Shown in pieces: positions 17,229-25,735 of a stretch of 40,000 nt of DNA. The notes below the pieces were generated by a model. That model was not told the DNA's origin. It did no database searches and saw nothing but the letters and a program-made list of their open reading frames with translations. The first letter of the stretch is position 1, and the number at the start of each line of letters is the position of its first letter. Source of the DNA: Thalassospira marina (lineage in GTDB: Bacteria > Pseudomonadota > Alphaproteobacteria > Rhodospirillales > Thalassospiraceae); assembly GCF_002844375.1 (NCBI RefSeq), contig NZ_CP024200.1, forward strand, positions 1 through 40,000. Reading direction: 5' to 3'. A program made the position numbers and the translations under genes.

Positions 17229-18249
17229 TGTTTAACACCCCAAGTTGTTCGAATGCACAGTCCATTCCCACATCAGAAGCGCTGACAAGGTCGAGGTCCA
17301 ATTCATACCGAACCTTCCTGATGACGGGATTGACATTATTCCGTGTCAGGGCCGGGAAAGCTCCATCAATCAACAAGATTCTTATATCGGCGAGTGCAAA
17401 TCGTCGCCTGTAGCGATCCGAGAACGCCCGAAGGAAGCCAGTTCTGAGTACCAGTGACTCGAATTTACCTCGCGCCTCGGGCTTATCTTCAAGCTCTCGT
17501 AGGATGTCGTCGATGATAGCCGGCAACGTCATGCCACCAGGATCCAATACCAATCGAACTCCAGCCAAAAATAGGGGGGTGACTAGAGAGGCGTCAAGCT
17601 GCTCAAGAGAGCCGATGGTTGCCGGAAAACCGAGAGTTGCCACTGTGCTCTTCACCTCAATCGCTCCCAAGCCAAAAAGGAAATCATGGAGTCCATTTAA
17701 CGGCCCGTGCCAGCCGTCTAGGACCGTCGTGGCTGGCAGCCCAGTTTCCAGTAGCGATTTAAGAAAGCACAGTTCGCCTGCCAGACCAGTTTCAGCCTCT
17801 GGCCCAAGGACCTCGGCTCTTGCTTGATGCATGAATTCCTGCCACGCCTTGATCCGACCAAGAAAGAGCTGGAAGAGCACTTGGTCTTCGACATGTCTGT
17901 AGACTTCAAGCATGCCAACAACATCCTCTGCCATCCGTGCAAACATGTCCAAACTGCCGACCGGCTGCCGGGAAAGTGCGATCCAGGTGTGAGAAACATC
18001 GGAAATCTTGTGCTTGATCCGCTCAACCCGAAACCCCTGCCCCTGGGGAAGTTGTCCCTCTAGAGGTAGGCGGACAGAGTTAAAGCCGACGAGAACTGCC
18101 TCTTCGTTTCCAGGGAAGTGCCGACCGGCAAGCAATCTTTGGGGGCCGAGTAGTTCGATCGGGATTGTTCGCCATCCTTCCGTCACGCCGTCGCTGGCCA
18201 GGGCGCGCCATGCAGTTTGCAGTCGGTCAAATTCACTCTGCAGAGCCAT
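17215..18249 (-). CDS. PD-(D/E)XK motif protein (DUF4420-like)
   Basis: This 344-residue protein has a nuclease-like core: a Glu in GLAGELCFLKSLLE helix, then HDFLFGLGAIEVKST (about residues 187-200), in which Asp and the E-V-K triplet form a complete PD-(D/E)XK metal site. This pattern and length fit the DUF4420 group that travels with Z1 and AIPR proteins. It overlaps the Z1 gene by 17 bases and the AIPR gene by 14. It is presumably the DNA-cutting member of the four-protein core. The catalytic residues look intact; the substrate is unknown. Confidence 0.85.
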   Translation of the reverse strand: MALQSEFDRLQTAWRALASDGVTEGWRTIPIELLGPQRLLAGRHFPGNEEAVLVGFNSVRLPLEGQLPQGQGFRVERIKHKISDVSHTWIALSRQPVGSLDMFARMAEDVVGMLEVYRHVEDQVLFQLFLGRIKAWQEFMHQARAEVLGPEAETGLAGELCFLKSLLETGLPATTVLDGWHGPLNGLHDFLFGLGAIEVKSTVATLGFPATIGSLEQLDASLVTPLFLAGVRLVLDPGGMTLPAIIDDILRELEDKPEARGKFESLVLRTGFLRAFSDRYRRRFALADIRILLIDGAFPALTRNNVNPVIRKVRYELDLDLVSASDVGMDCAFEQLGVLNNGTR

Positions 18250-21094
18250 ATTCCTGCTCCCACAGAACGTTGTTGACCTTGTATTCGACCTTTGTGCCAG
18301 ATCTGCTGCCGGGGAAGCTTATGGCGAAAGCCACAATGGGCGGCGTATCTTCTGGAAATCCAGCCTCGGCCTTGAGAGGGTCAAGGCCATATAGAAAAAG
18401 TAGTCCCCGCTCAGGGTGAGCCTGGATCCCGGTCGCCCCGAATCCTCTGACCTTTCTGATGGCCGGGCCGTTCGGGATGTCTGGCTGTACCGCATCCTCG
18501 CGTCTACCGGGATCGGCACGCCAAGCCTCCTGGGTCATTTTGAGGGCCGCTTTCCAGGCTTCCTCCTCGAGGTCAATGGCCTCGTCACGCGGAGACATGA
18601 GCCTGCCAATGGAGTAGCGGTCTTCGTGCGTTCCCTTCATCTTTCGTTTCATCGTATCGATCACGATATCGTCACGCAGAGCCAAAGGTGCCCCTTCTCC
18701 GCCTCCGATCACCGCAACGGTCCAGTGGGTAAGTTCGCATTCAAGCGACATGGACTGGATGAACTCTGCCAGCAGGAGGCTGTTGACCTTGTGGGCGTCG
18801 GGGTGCGTCTTGTAGTTCGTCAGGAAATCGATGACATCCGAGGCGGAGACATCGGTCCAGAGGAAGCTACCAGCCCACTTCTGCCGGCTTCCATTTCGTG
18901 TGCGTTCGGGATCTACTTCTGGAGATCCGAGAGACAAAACAAGTCGCCTAGCCGTTGCTAGGTTCTGTTCAAGAATGCCTTTCGTCCTGTACAGCGCCAC
19001 CGTCTCCAGAAGCTGTCCGCTGAAGGACAACATCAGGTTCTTCGCCGATCTCATCTTCAGCCTTGAGGTGACCATCAAGACCGAATGGGACTGGACCTTC
19101 AAGCCGTACTCCCTGGGTGTCGCCCCTGTGGCGGCCATGATGTCAAATTCCTCGCGAAGTTCCTCTGCCGCATCCGCGATGTGCCCGAACCACTCTGAAA
19201 GTTCTGATGTGGTGTAGAGACGGCACAGGTCGAGATAGCCTGGTCTGTAACCGAACCAGCGCCCCATCTGCATCAGCGTGTCATACATGCGAGATGCTCG
19301 AAGGAAATAACTGACGCAAAGACCCTCAAGGGTCAGCCCTCTGGCCAGTTTGTCACCACCAATTGCGATCACTTTCAGACCGGCGCCCTCGTGTTCGGAA
19401 TAGTCCAGAGCATCCTTTGCTGTTCCATTGATCATCCGCACCTGAATGTCCGAAACCACATCGGCCAGTTGAGATGCCACTTCTTCCCAAGTGGGCACAC
19501 CCTCTGGCACCAAGTCAGGGTAACTTCCGCTGATCCCGAGAGAGGTTGGCACAAAATCCCTCTGCCACAGGGATCTCATGTCGGCGAGGACCTGCTCATG
19601 CCCGATGCCGCGAGTGAGTCTTTGCCGAAGGTGTCGAATCTGTTCTTCAACCTGGAGATGGACGTGCCGCTGGACCGAATTGAAACGGGTCACATGAACC
19701 AGCATGGATGCATGTTCGCTTTCCTGGCCGCGCAACCGCCGAACGGCACATGCGAGCAAAAACGCGTTGATCGCTTCTATAAGAGACGGAGGTGGTGCAT
19801 CCTCATCATTGAAAAGCGGGATGTGCCCATTCTTGTGTTTCTGAGGCATCCATCCTCCGAAACCCTCTTCAGTCGAGTGGTCGTGGATTTCCCGTATCAG
19901 ATCGACGCCGCCATTCCTCCATTCCTCGTCGTTCTGTCCAAAAATCCTCACCGGACCTATGTAATTGGAAGGGGCAGCTAGGTTGACGATAAATGCTGAT
20001 GGAAACAGATCCGGCCCCTCTTCGCGGGTTGCTCCTCTTTCGTGAATGAATATATTGGCAAAAGGGGTAGCCGTGTATCCGACATAGGCGGATCTCGCGA
20101 AGGAGAACAGAATGCGCCGGATCAGGCGATTGATGGTCGTTGGCTGGTGTTGGTCATCGGGCCGCCCGTCCAAATCAAACACCTGCTCGCCGGTATCGAC
20201 GCTAGCGTGGTCCGCCTCATCATCGATAACCAGAAGAGGTAAGTTGGTCACAATCCTTCGACCACTTTCCTGATCATGAAGGTCGGCGACATGGTTCCTG
20301 ATCCACCTCAGTAGCCGCTCAAGAACAGTCTTATTCTTTTTGACCACGAACAGCCAGGGCCGTTGCTCCGGGGAAATTCCCAGGTTCTTGGCCACGCTCG
20401 TCGTGAAGTCCCCCTTATTCGTTCTGTTGGTCGCGAAATTGGGGCGAATGCTCGGATCCCCGTCAATCTCACCTACTCCGATGATCTGGATGTCTTCCTG
20501 AACAGGCTTGGTCTCGTATCCGAGGAAGCCCTCGTCGAGCCGCATCTGAGTCTGTGACCGAAGGTTGTTATGAAGTCCGGCAAGAACGATCACTATCTTG
20601 TATCCCGCGTCGGCGGCCTTACATATGAGGCCCGTGTAGTGTCCGGTCTTGCCGGACTGGACATGCCCCACCACTAGCCCCCGGCGATCCCAACGGCCCT
20701 TGCGCAGCGGATCCTCCAGAAGTCCAAGCACTGTGTCCGTGGACTGGTCGAGCCCGTCCACCGCCTTGTAGGAAAGCTTTCGCTCAAGCCATTCTCTGTA
20801 GCGCTGCCAGTAGCGCCACTCCTGCTTTCTTGATGCGACAAGCCATGCTTCGTGTCCGGCATCGTTCGCCAGCAATGTGTCCTGGCCGATCCAGAGACTG
20901 AATCTGCGGATCAACTCGTCCGTGACATGATCCCTGTTGAGGCCGGAACCCCACCGTGGGTTCATCTTCAGAACCAATTCGATCTTCTTCGCGATGAGGA
21001 CGGGAGTAATGGTAGCCTTGTCTCCTTCATCGAGCAGGAGCTCTTGAACAAACTTTATGACCTTTTGCTCGATGTCCGTGTTCGTCCCATTCAT
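18233..21094 (-). CDS. Z1-domain P-loop ATPase (helicase-like)
   Basis: This 953-residue protein has helicase-type motifs: Walker A GHVQSGKTGHYTGL (about 142-155), Walker B LLVIDDEADHAS (about 286-297), motif III-like YVGYTATPFANIF (about 338-350), and in the second half GGDKLARGLTLEGL followed by QMGRWFGYRPGY (about 578-620), the hallmark of the Z1 domain. It should be an ATP-driven DNA translocase or remodeller that works with the MutL-like ATPase and the nuclease-fold partner. The ATG overlaps the stop of the GHKL gene by four bases. All motifs are intact. Which DNA structure it recognises is unknown. Confidence 0.92.
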   Translation of the reverse strand: MNGTNTDIEQKVIKFVQELLLDEGDKATITPVLIAKKIELVLKMNPRWGSGLNRDHVTDELIRRFSLWIGQDTLLANDAGHEAWLVASRKQEWRYWQRYREWLERKLSYKAVDGLDQSTDTVLGLLEDPLRKGRWDRRGLVVGHVQSGKTGHYTGLICKAADAGYKIVIVLAGLHNNLRSQTQMRLDEGFLGYETKPVQEDIQIIGVGEIDGDPSIRPNFATNRTNKGDFTTSVAKNLGISPEQRPWLFVVKKNKTVLERLLRWIRNHVADLHDQESGRRIVTNLPLLVIDDEADHASVDTGEQVFDLDGRPDDQHQPTTINRLIRRILFSFARSAYVGYTATPFANIFIHERGATREEGPDLFPSAFIVNLAAPSNYIGPVRIFGQNDEEWRNGGVDLIREIHDHSTEEGFGGWMPQKHKNGHIPLFNDEDAPPPSLIEAINAFLLACAVRRLRGQESEHASMLVHVTRFNSVQRHVHLQVEEQIRHLRQRLTRGIGHEQVLADMRSLWQRDFVPTSLGISGSYPDLVPEGVPTWEEVASQLADVVSDIQVRMINGTAKDALDYSEHEGAGLKVIAIGGDKLARGLTLEGLCVSYFLRASRMYDTLMQMGRWFGYRPGYLDLCRLYTTSELSEWFGHIADAAEELREEFDIMAATGATPREYGLKVQSHSVLMVTSRLKMRSAKNLMLSFSGQLLETVALYRTKGILEQNLATARRLVLSLGSPEVDPERTRNGSRQKWAGSFLWTDVSASDVIDFLTNYKTHPDAHKVNSLLLAEFIQSMSLECELTHWTVAVIGGGEGAPLALRDDIVIDTMKRKMKGTHEDRYSIGRLMSPRDEAIDLEEEAWKAALKMTQEAWRADPGRREDAVQPDIPNGPAIRKVRGFGATGIQAHPERGLLFLYGLDPLKAEAGFPEDTPPIVAFAISFPGSRSGTKVEYKVNNVLWEQEYGSAE

Positions 21095-22617
21095 TGCCGC
21101 GCCTCCTTATCGACTGATATCTCGTCCGGCAGCGCGTCCACCAGATCCGGATAGTTTTGGAAGGGCTCCGTGTGAAGCAACCGTTCCTTTGCGCGGGAGG
21201 GACTTAGCCCTTTCCTGACAACCATGTTGCGAAACATCGTCTCAAGGACTGCTTTGACCTCATTTGGAGGGTCGTCAGCAAATCCAGTGCGAGGCGTTTC
21301 TCTTCCCTCGGTAGTGTCGAGCCAAATTCTTTGTACTGGAATTGTTTCCTCGATTATGCGTAGCATAGTTCTGATCTGAGGGGTCAATGGGCCGGCCTCT
21401 TCGATGACGGCATTTACCGCTGGGTGGTCACGATCGATCCGATAGCGTGTTCCCCCCTGAAAATGCTCGGTACGCCATACCTCTGCTACAGGCTGACTGT
21501 CTCCCAGCCGGGTTGCCTTTCCGCGGTGTGCAAAGACTCGCCGCGCTCGGGAACGTGTATCCTCGGCAAGCTTGGTCAGAATTGGGCGCACCTGGACGGT
21601 AGGTCTAGCGGTAGACTTACGAATATCGATTTTCCAGTCGGTATCGGCGGAATTTGGAATGTCCAACCTGATCCGTGCTAAGCGATGAGCTTCCTCCTTG
21701 GTCCAGGAGCGTCCCTGACCAAGTCCCAGCCAACTGCCAGCCACCAGGAGACGTCGGTTTCGATAGACATAGAAGCCCTGTTGGGCTGTCCAGCCGTCCG
21801 GGCCTGCAGCTAGGTCGTGCTCGTTCTGGCTCAGACGGTCTTTGTGAGGAAGCACGTGTCCCTGCATCTCTATCTTCCCTCCATCCGTTTCGAGAAGGAC
21901 AAGAGGTGAGGTCCATGTTGCAGGGTGCCCGGATAGGAAGGGGTCCCAGGGGACTACCAACCGATCATTCAGGCGGATATTTAAGGTCGGGTTCGGCCCT
22001 GAGAGGTATCGGTGAAACACCATCGCCAAGTGCCGTTCTACTACGTCGACTAGTTCAAGAAAGTCCTGCTCCGTGAAGCCTAGTGTCACTATTCGGTCCA
22101 GCCGCTCCCAGAGAACCAACGTTCCCCTTTCTGCTGCTTGCAAGGGGACGAGAAGATCGCCAGAGGATTCCTCGGGGCCCTCCAACAGGTGCCAGCCGTC
22201 GTCAGGGCTTGCGGCAAGGACATCAAGATCCCAACGAAGGCAGCAGACTTCACCGTCTTGTTGCCGGCTTGCTACAGTCAGGCGTCGGCACTGTGAGAAC
22301 GATGCCGTCTTTAAACCGATGCCAAAGCGCCCCAGGTCAGAAGCACTCCTGCTGTCGAGCGGGCTCTTTTCGCCCAACCGCATGGCGCAATCAAGCTGGG
22401 TATCATCCATGCCGCAACCATTGTCCTGTATCGCGACTACGCTGTCGGGTCCTTTCCAGATGAACCGGAGGTCGACCATGCAGGCATCCGCAGCAATGCT
22501 GTTGTCTATGATGTCAGCGATTGCGGTGGCGGTGGAGTAACCAAGCCCTCTTAGTGTCTCAATCATTGCCCCCGCCTTAGGAGGAGCGTGCCTGGATTTA
22601 CTAACAATAGTCGTCAT
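21091..22617 (-). CDS. MutL/Hsp90-like GHKL ATPase
   Basis: This 508-residue protein has a full GHKL ATP-binding site near its N-terminus: ADIIDNSIAA (D35-N39), QDNGCGM (D65-M70) and GRFGIGLKTAS (G96-S106). The lid and order resemble MutL and Hsp90 rather than sensor kinases. No His-kinase domain is present. The ATG overlaps the last base of the sigma gene stop (TAATG), and the stop overlaps the Z1 start. In this genomic company it corresponds to the MutL member of the Mza-type set. ATP-dependent dimer closure on DNA or on a partner is known for the fold; what triggers it here is unknown. Confidence 0.9.
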   Translation of the reverse strand: MTTIVSKSRHAPPKAGAMIETLRGLGYSTATAIADIIDNSIAADACMVDLRFIWKGPDSVVAIQDNGCGMDDTQLDCAMRLGEKSPLDSRSASDLGRFGIGLKTASFSQCRRLTVASRQQDGEVCCLRWDLDVLAASPDDGWHLLEGPEESSGDLLVPLQAAERGTLVLWERLDRIVTLGFTEQDFLELVDVVERHLAMVFHRYLSGPNPTLNIRLNDRLVVPWDPFLSGHPATWTSPLVLLETDGGKIEMQGHVLPHKDRLSQNEHDLAAGPDGWTAQQGFYVYRNRRLLVAGSWLGLGQGRSWTKEEAHRLARIRLDIPNSADTDWKIDIRKSTARPTVQVRPILTKLAEDTRSRARRVFAHRGKATRLGDSQPVAEVWRTEHFQGGTRYRIDRDHPAVNAVIEEAGPLTPQIRTMLRIIEETIPVQRIWLDTTEGRETPRTGFADDPPNEVKAVLETMFRNMVVRKGLSPSRAKERLLHTEPFQNYPDLVDALPDEISVDKEARQ

Positions 22618-24890
22618 TAATCACCATCTCTTGCCCCGCCAAAAGTTTCCATGAACGTTCGCAATTTCTTAGAACGGCCGGGGTGGGCCAGCTTGCCGAG
22701 CGCCTTGGCCTCTATCTGCCGAATGCGCTCCCGTGTGACGCCATACATTTGTCCGACCTCTTCGAGAGTATGGTCATTGTGATCATCAAGTCCGAAGCGC
22801 AGCCGTAACACTTGCAATTCCCGTGCAGAAAGACACTCCATTGCCTCTGCCAGAGTTTCTTTCAGAGAAGCCAGTACGACAACTTCCTCTGGATTTAATG
22901 CGAATGAACCCTCGATACGTTCGTCTATGGAACACTCAATGCCCGGAAATGCCGTTATTGAAATTGGATCCTGAGGAGCTCGCAAAATTTCTCGAACGCG
23001 CTTCATCGGGAGACCAACTTCCTGAGCTAGCTGTTCTATTGTTGGTATCTTACCCAATTGGACACTGAGAGAATCCTTCGCTCTTTCTAACTTCTTAGCG
23101 CTTTCCACCATATAAACTGGAAATCGTATGAGTCGTTTCTTATCATTTATAGCTCTGGTGATGGATTGGCGGATCCACCATGTAGCGTAAGTCGAGAATT
23201 TTGCTCCATAAGAGGGGTCGAAACGATCAATTGCCTTCAAAAGCCCAATGTTGCCCTCCTGTATCAGGTCCATCAAATCCAAACCGCGGTATTTTCGGGC
23301 AATCCACAGAACCAATCTTAGATTGAAATTTACGAATAAATTTTTCGCCGCCTGAGCTCGGCCAAGTCCCCGATCCAATATCTCGATTGCTTGATGGCTT
23401 GAGCCATCTAATCTGATCTTGCTCCACAGGAGTTCGAGAAAATCACTTGAGAGCTCCAACCCTTGGATCTCTTCGGCAAGCCTATCGGCAAAAACTTCTC
23501 GTTCAAAAGTCGACTTCACACCAACCATTGCATCGTGAAGTGTCCGAATTGCATCAAATTTCAGAACGACTTCGACAGGGATCTCTGCATCAGAAACTAT
23601 ATCCAGGGCATCCAAATAAAAGTCATTGATGGCAACTTCATCGCCATTTTCGTCTTCATCGGCAAATTCCTCCGAGCTATAGGAATTGCTAAGATTACCT
23701 ATTATCGACTGAATAGGAGCATCTCCGCGCTCGACACTTTCGAGCTGCTCAACAAGCTCGACCATAGCAGCGGGGGATCGGGCAACAGCCCTCAAAGTTT
23801 CCCGACATCCTTCGAAGATTTCTTGTGCTAGCGCAACTTCTTCTTCTCTCGAGAGAACCTTTGATGGTCCGATATCCCTATAGTACTGTCTCAGCGGATC
23901 GCTTGTGTAAGAAAGAAGATCGGAAAGAAAAACAAGCGCCTCATCTATAGTTGACGCAGTCCAGTTATCAAAGGCACCGTTTTCAGCTTGCTTTCTATAA
24001 TCGTCTGGCTCAAGCGGCAGGCACCCGATAACATCAGATGCTTCTTCCACCTGTATCCGGAGATCTTGCAAAACGACTTCAAGGGCCATTAGATAATTGT
24101 CATCTGGGGTATCTATCTTATCTGGATCTGTCGGAACTGCTCTGAGTAGTTGTTGGGCGGTTACTCTGCCACCGTCTAAGCCGTCGCAAATAAGGTGCCT
24201 AGCAGCAGTCTGCCATATCATGTCTTCTTCGGATGCCGTACCCCGCCGAAGAATGAGAACACTAGGCAACTCAATGTCTACGTTAGACCAGTCCTCATCC
24301 ATATCAATTGGTATGTGACGAGAAATTCTCTTCTGAACCTGCGCAGCCTCCAGGAGGCATGATGCATCTTCGTCCGGGATGGTAGGCTCAACTTCCTCCT
24401 CCCATAAGGAAAGATCTAATTCGTTACAATCCAGAGAGGAGCCTTCTGCTCCCTCATCCAGAATTGAAACAGTAGATGAGCCTTCGCCAACCTCACAACC
24501 TGACTCTCGAACATCCAGGCTCACAATAACAGGCGGATTTTGCCTTCTTTCAGGCGTTTGAGGCGGCAGATATACTCTCAAGACGTCTTCGATATCTTTC
24601 CAGCCATGCGCGATTGCAGATGATAGGGCGTCATTACCATCATCATCACATATCTCTGGATCTGCATCGGCTTCAAGTAATATACGGCATATATCCAAGT
24701 GACCCTTTTCAGCAGCAAAAATAAGCGCGGGTCGTCCTTTTTCGTCAACTGCATTTACCTCTGCTCCTTGCCGAAGAAGATGCGTCACCGCATCTTTTAC
24801 TCCGCCAATAACAGCCATCTTGAACAATGGAGAAATACTAAGCCTATGGAGAGGTACATGTCTGTTCATTGCGTCCAACCATGTCACCAT
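22617..24890 (-). CDS. Ankyrin-repeat sigma-70 fusion, first gene of the defence operon
   Basis: This 757-residue protein joins an N-terminal ankyrin block (about 20-48, 53-81, 86-110, the middle one a textbook G-R-P-A-L-I-F-A-A-E-K-G-H-L-D repeat) to an acidic linker (110-310) and a complete RpoD-like sigma factor. Region 1.2 is near 328-362. Region 2 (515-580) includes DLIQEGNIGLLKAIDRF and KFSTYATWWIRQSITRAI. Region 3 follows. Region 4 (690-737) includes LEEVGQMYGVTRERIRQIEA. Core-binding and promoter-reading helices look intact, so it could direct RNA polymerase to near-standard promoters. The start follows AAGGA by three bases. It touches the GHKL gene (TAATG), so it belongs to the operon. 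It may switch on the operon or sense phage takeover of transcription; both are inference. Confidence 0.92.
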   Translation of the reverse strand: MVTWLDAMNRHVPLHRLSISPLFKMAVIGGVKDAVTHLLRQGAEVNAVDEKGRPALIFAAEKGHLDICRILLEADADPEICDDDGNDALSSAIAHGWKDIEDVLRVYLPPQTPERRQNPPVIVSLDVRESGCEVGEGSSTVSILDEGAEGSSLDCNELDLSLWEEEVEPTIPDEDASCLLEAAQVQKRISRHIPIDMDEDWSNVDIELPSVLILRRGTASEEDMIWQTAARHLICDGLDGGRVTAQQLLRAVPTDPDKIDTPDDNYLMALEVVLQDLRIQVEEASDVIGCLPLEPDDYRKQAENGAFDNWTASTIDEALVFLSDLLSYTSDPLRQYYRDIGPSKVLSREEEVALAQEIFEGCRETLRAVARSPAAMVELVEQLESVERGDAPIQSIIGNLSNSYSSEEFADEDENGDEVAINDFYLDALDIVSDAEIPVEVVLKFDAIRTLHDAMVGVKSTFEREVFADRLAEEIQGLELSSDFLELLWSKIRLDGSSHQAIEILDRGLGRAQAAKNLFVNFNLRLVLWIARKYRGLDLMDLIQEGNIGLLKAIDRFDPSYGAKFSTYATWWIRQSITRAINDKKRLIRFPVYMVESAKKLERAKDSLSVQLGKIPTIEQLAQEVGLPMKRVREILRAPQDPISITAFPGIECSIDERIEGSFALNPEEVVVLASLKETLAEAMECLSARELQVLRLRFGLDDHNDHTLEEVGQMYGVTRERIRQIEAKALGKLAHPGRSKKLRTFMETFGGARDGD

Positions 24891-24930
24891 AAGTCCTTGG
24901 GCAGGACCAGTGGCAGGAACGGCGTAGCTA

Positions 24931-25203
24931 TCATCTCATTAGTTTCCGCAAAACTCTTCCCTGGAAAACAACTTCGACAATGTCTTCCCTCTTAAGCATC
25001 AGAAGCTGGTTATCTTGAGGCCTACTGACAACGGACGCCGTGTGTAAACGCAGGCGCTTCAACGTATCGCGTAAAAGTTCTCGACAACCTTGATTTTGCC
25101 CCTCCCCACCAAATTGACGCAACCAATTACAGTTACTTACTAATGCAAAATGCACTTTCCAGGTCTGAGGCAAAAACCTGTACAACACCCTAGATAAGAT
25201 CAT
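24931..25203 (-). CDS. Doubtful small protein upstream of the sigma gene
   Basis: A 90-residue basic open frame ends 40 bases before the sigma gene, in the same direction. It has two Cys (near 24 and 40) and a plausible helix (GCRELLRDTLKRLRL), but I recognise no family. Its ATG at 25203 has GGGAG directly abutting it, which is too close for a normal ribosome binding site. It could be a real leader gene of the defence operon, a gene remnant, or chance. Confidence 0.3.
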   Translation of the reverse strand: MILSRVLYRFLPQTWKVHFALVSNCNWLRQFGGEGQNQGCRELLRDTLKRLRLHTASVVSRPQDNQLLMLKREDIVEVVFQGRVLRKLMR

Positions 25204-25274
25204 CTCCCGACAAGATAAAATCGACGATACTCTTAAAAACCCATAAATTTGACTTATATCTTTTCACTTACAAT

Positions 25275-25304
25275 TAAATATCTATATTTTCTTGTATCAG
25301 TCAA
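25275..25304 (-). promoter_or_regulatory. Weak candidate promoter for the defence operon
   Basis: On the minus strand TTGACT (25304-25299) is followed 18 bases later by TATTTA (25280-25275), within an AT-rich tract upstream of the operon. The -35 is good and the -10 poor (three matches), as might suit a regulated promoter. It is offered as the best visible candidate only. Confidence 0.25.
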
Positions 25305-25433
25305 AATATGTTTAATAACATCACCCCTTAAAACCAATTTTGACAGCCCATCCTAATCGCATTCAAGAAAAGCATCCCTCAGTACCTTTACCCGTTGAGA
25401 GAAGCGAATAATCCAAGATATCACGCAAATATT

Positions 25434-25453
25434 GTTAGGTGATATCACCTAAC
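25434..25453. promoter_or_regulatory. Perfect 20-base palindrome, probable operator
   Basis: GTTAGGTGATATCACCTAAC is identical to its reverse complement over all 20 bases. It lies in the divergent spacer, 38 bases from the 10-base repeat array and about 280 bases before the BRO start. Its size and symmetry fit a binding site for a dimeric regulator. A partial copy (GATATCAC) occurs about 20 bases to the left, near 25417. Confidence 0.5.
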
Positions 25454-25490
25454 CTATCCTGCCAGCCAGACCAACGACAGGGTAAAGTTG

Positions 25491-25570
25491 TGCAATCTTG
25501 GGCACACTCTGGCACAAACTGGCAATCTCCGTCAATCTCTGGCAATCTTGGGCAATCACTGGCAACATAT
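25491..25570. repeat. Eight tandem 10-base repeats (consensus GGCAATCTCT)
   Basis: Eight successive 10-base units start TGCAATCTTG, GGCACACTCT, GGCACAAACT, GGCAATCTCC, GTCAATCTCT, GGCAATCTTG, GGCAATCACT and GGCAACATAT. Every unit has CA at positions 3-4, and six begin GGCA. The period equals about one helical turn, so a protein could bind the same DNA face repeatedly. They resemble short iterons or a cooperative operator. They lie outside any credible gene. Confidence 0.7.
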
Positions 25571-25735
25571 TGTAATTGCTTGATTTTTATCTATACCTAT
25601 TCTTCCGGAAATATACGTTTTACCCCTTGTGCATAAGTCATTTCATCGCGTAATCAAAAGAGTCGGACGGCTCTTGTCACAGAGCACTTACAACCTCTGC
25701 GGATAAACCGCGATGGCTTGGTCAAGGATCACAAC

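Larger units (their letters stand above)
13005..24890 (-). other. Defence island: sigma-ANK + MutL/Z1/PDEXK/AIPR core + REase + 5mC MTase
   Basis: Seven genes on the minus strand share one direction with almost no gaps from 24890 down to 14256; the methyltransferase follows after 273 bases. The central four (GHKL ATPase, Z1 ATPase, PD-(D/E)XK protein, AIPR protein) are joined by 4-, 17- and 14-base overlaps. They match the MutL-Z1-AIPR set reported as an anti-phage system (Mza, from memory of the 2020 defence-island screens). The flanking sigma-70 gene, modification-dependent endonuclease and cytosine methyltransferase look AT-richer than the core, so the island seems assembled from parts. 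All neighbours outside the island are plasmid transfer or recombination genes, which fits mobile cargo. Confidence 0.8.
25204..25735. other. Non-coding AT-rich spacer between defence operon and BRO gene
   Basis: About 530 bases without a convincing gene separate the divergent defence operon (-) and BRO gene (+). The part 25204-25380 is very AT-rich and likely holds the promoter of the defence operon. The part 25434-25570 holds a perfect palindrome and a 10-base tandem repeat array, entered separately. No tRNA is visible. Confidence 0.6.

Noticed and set aside
25439..25636. Open frame across the 10-base repeats as a Trp/Ser/Gln-rich protein
   Set aside because: GTG start lies inside the palindrome, no ribosome binding site, and the peptide merely reflects the DNA repeat.
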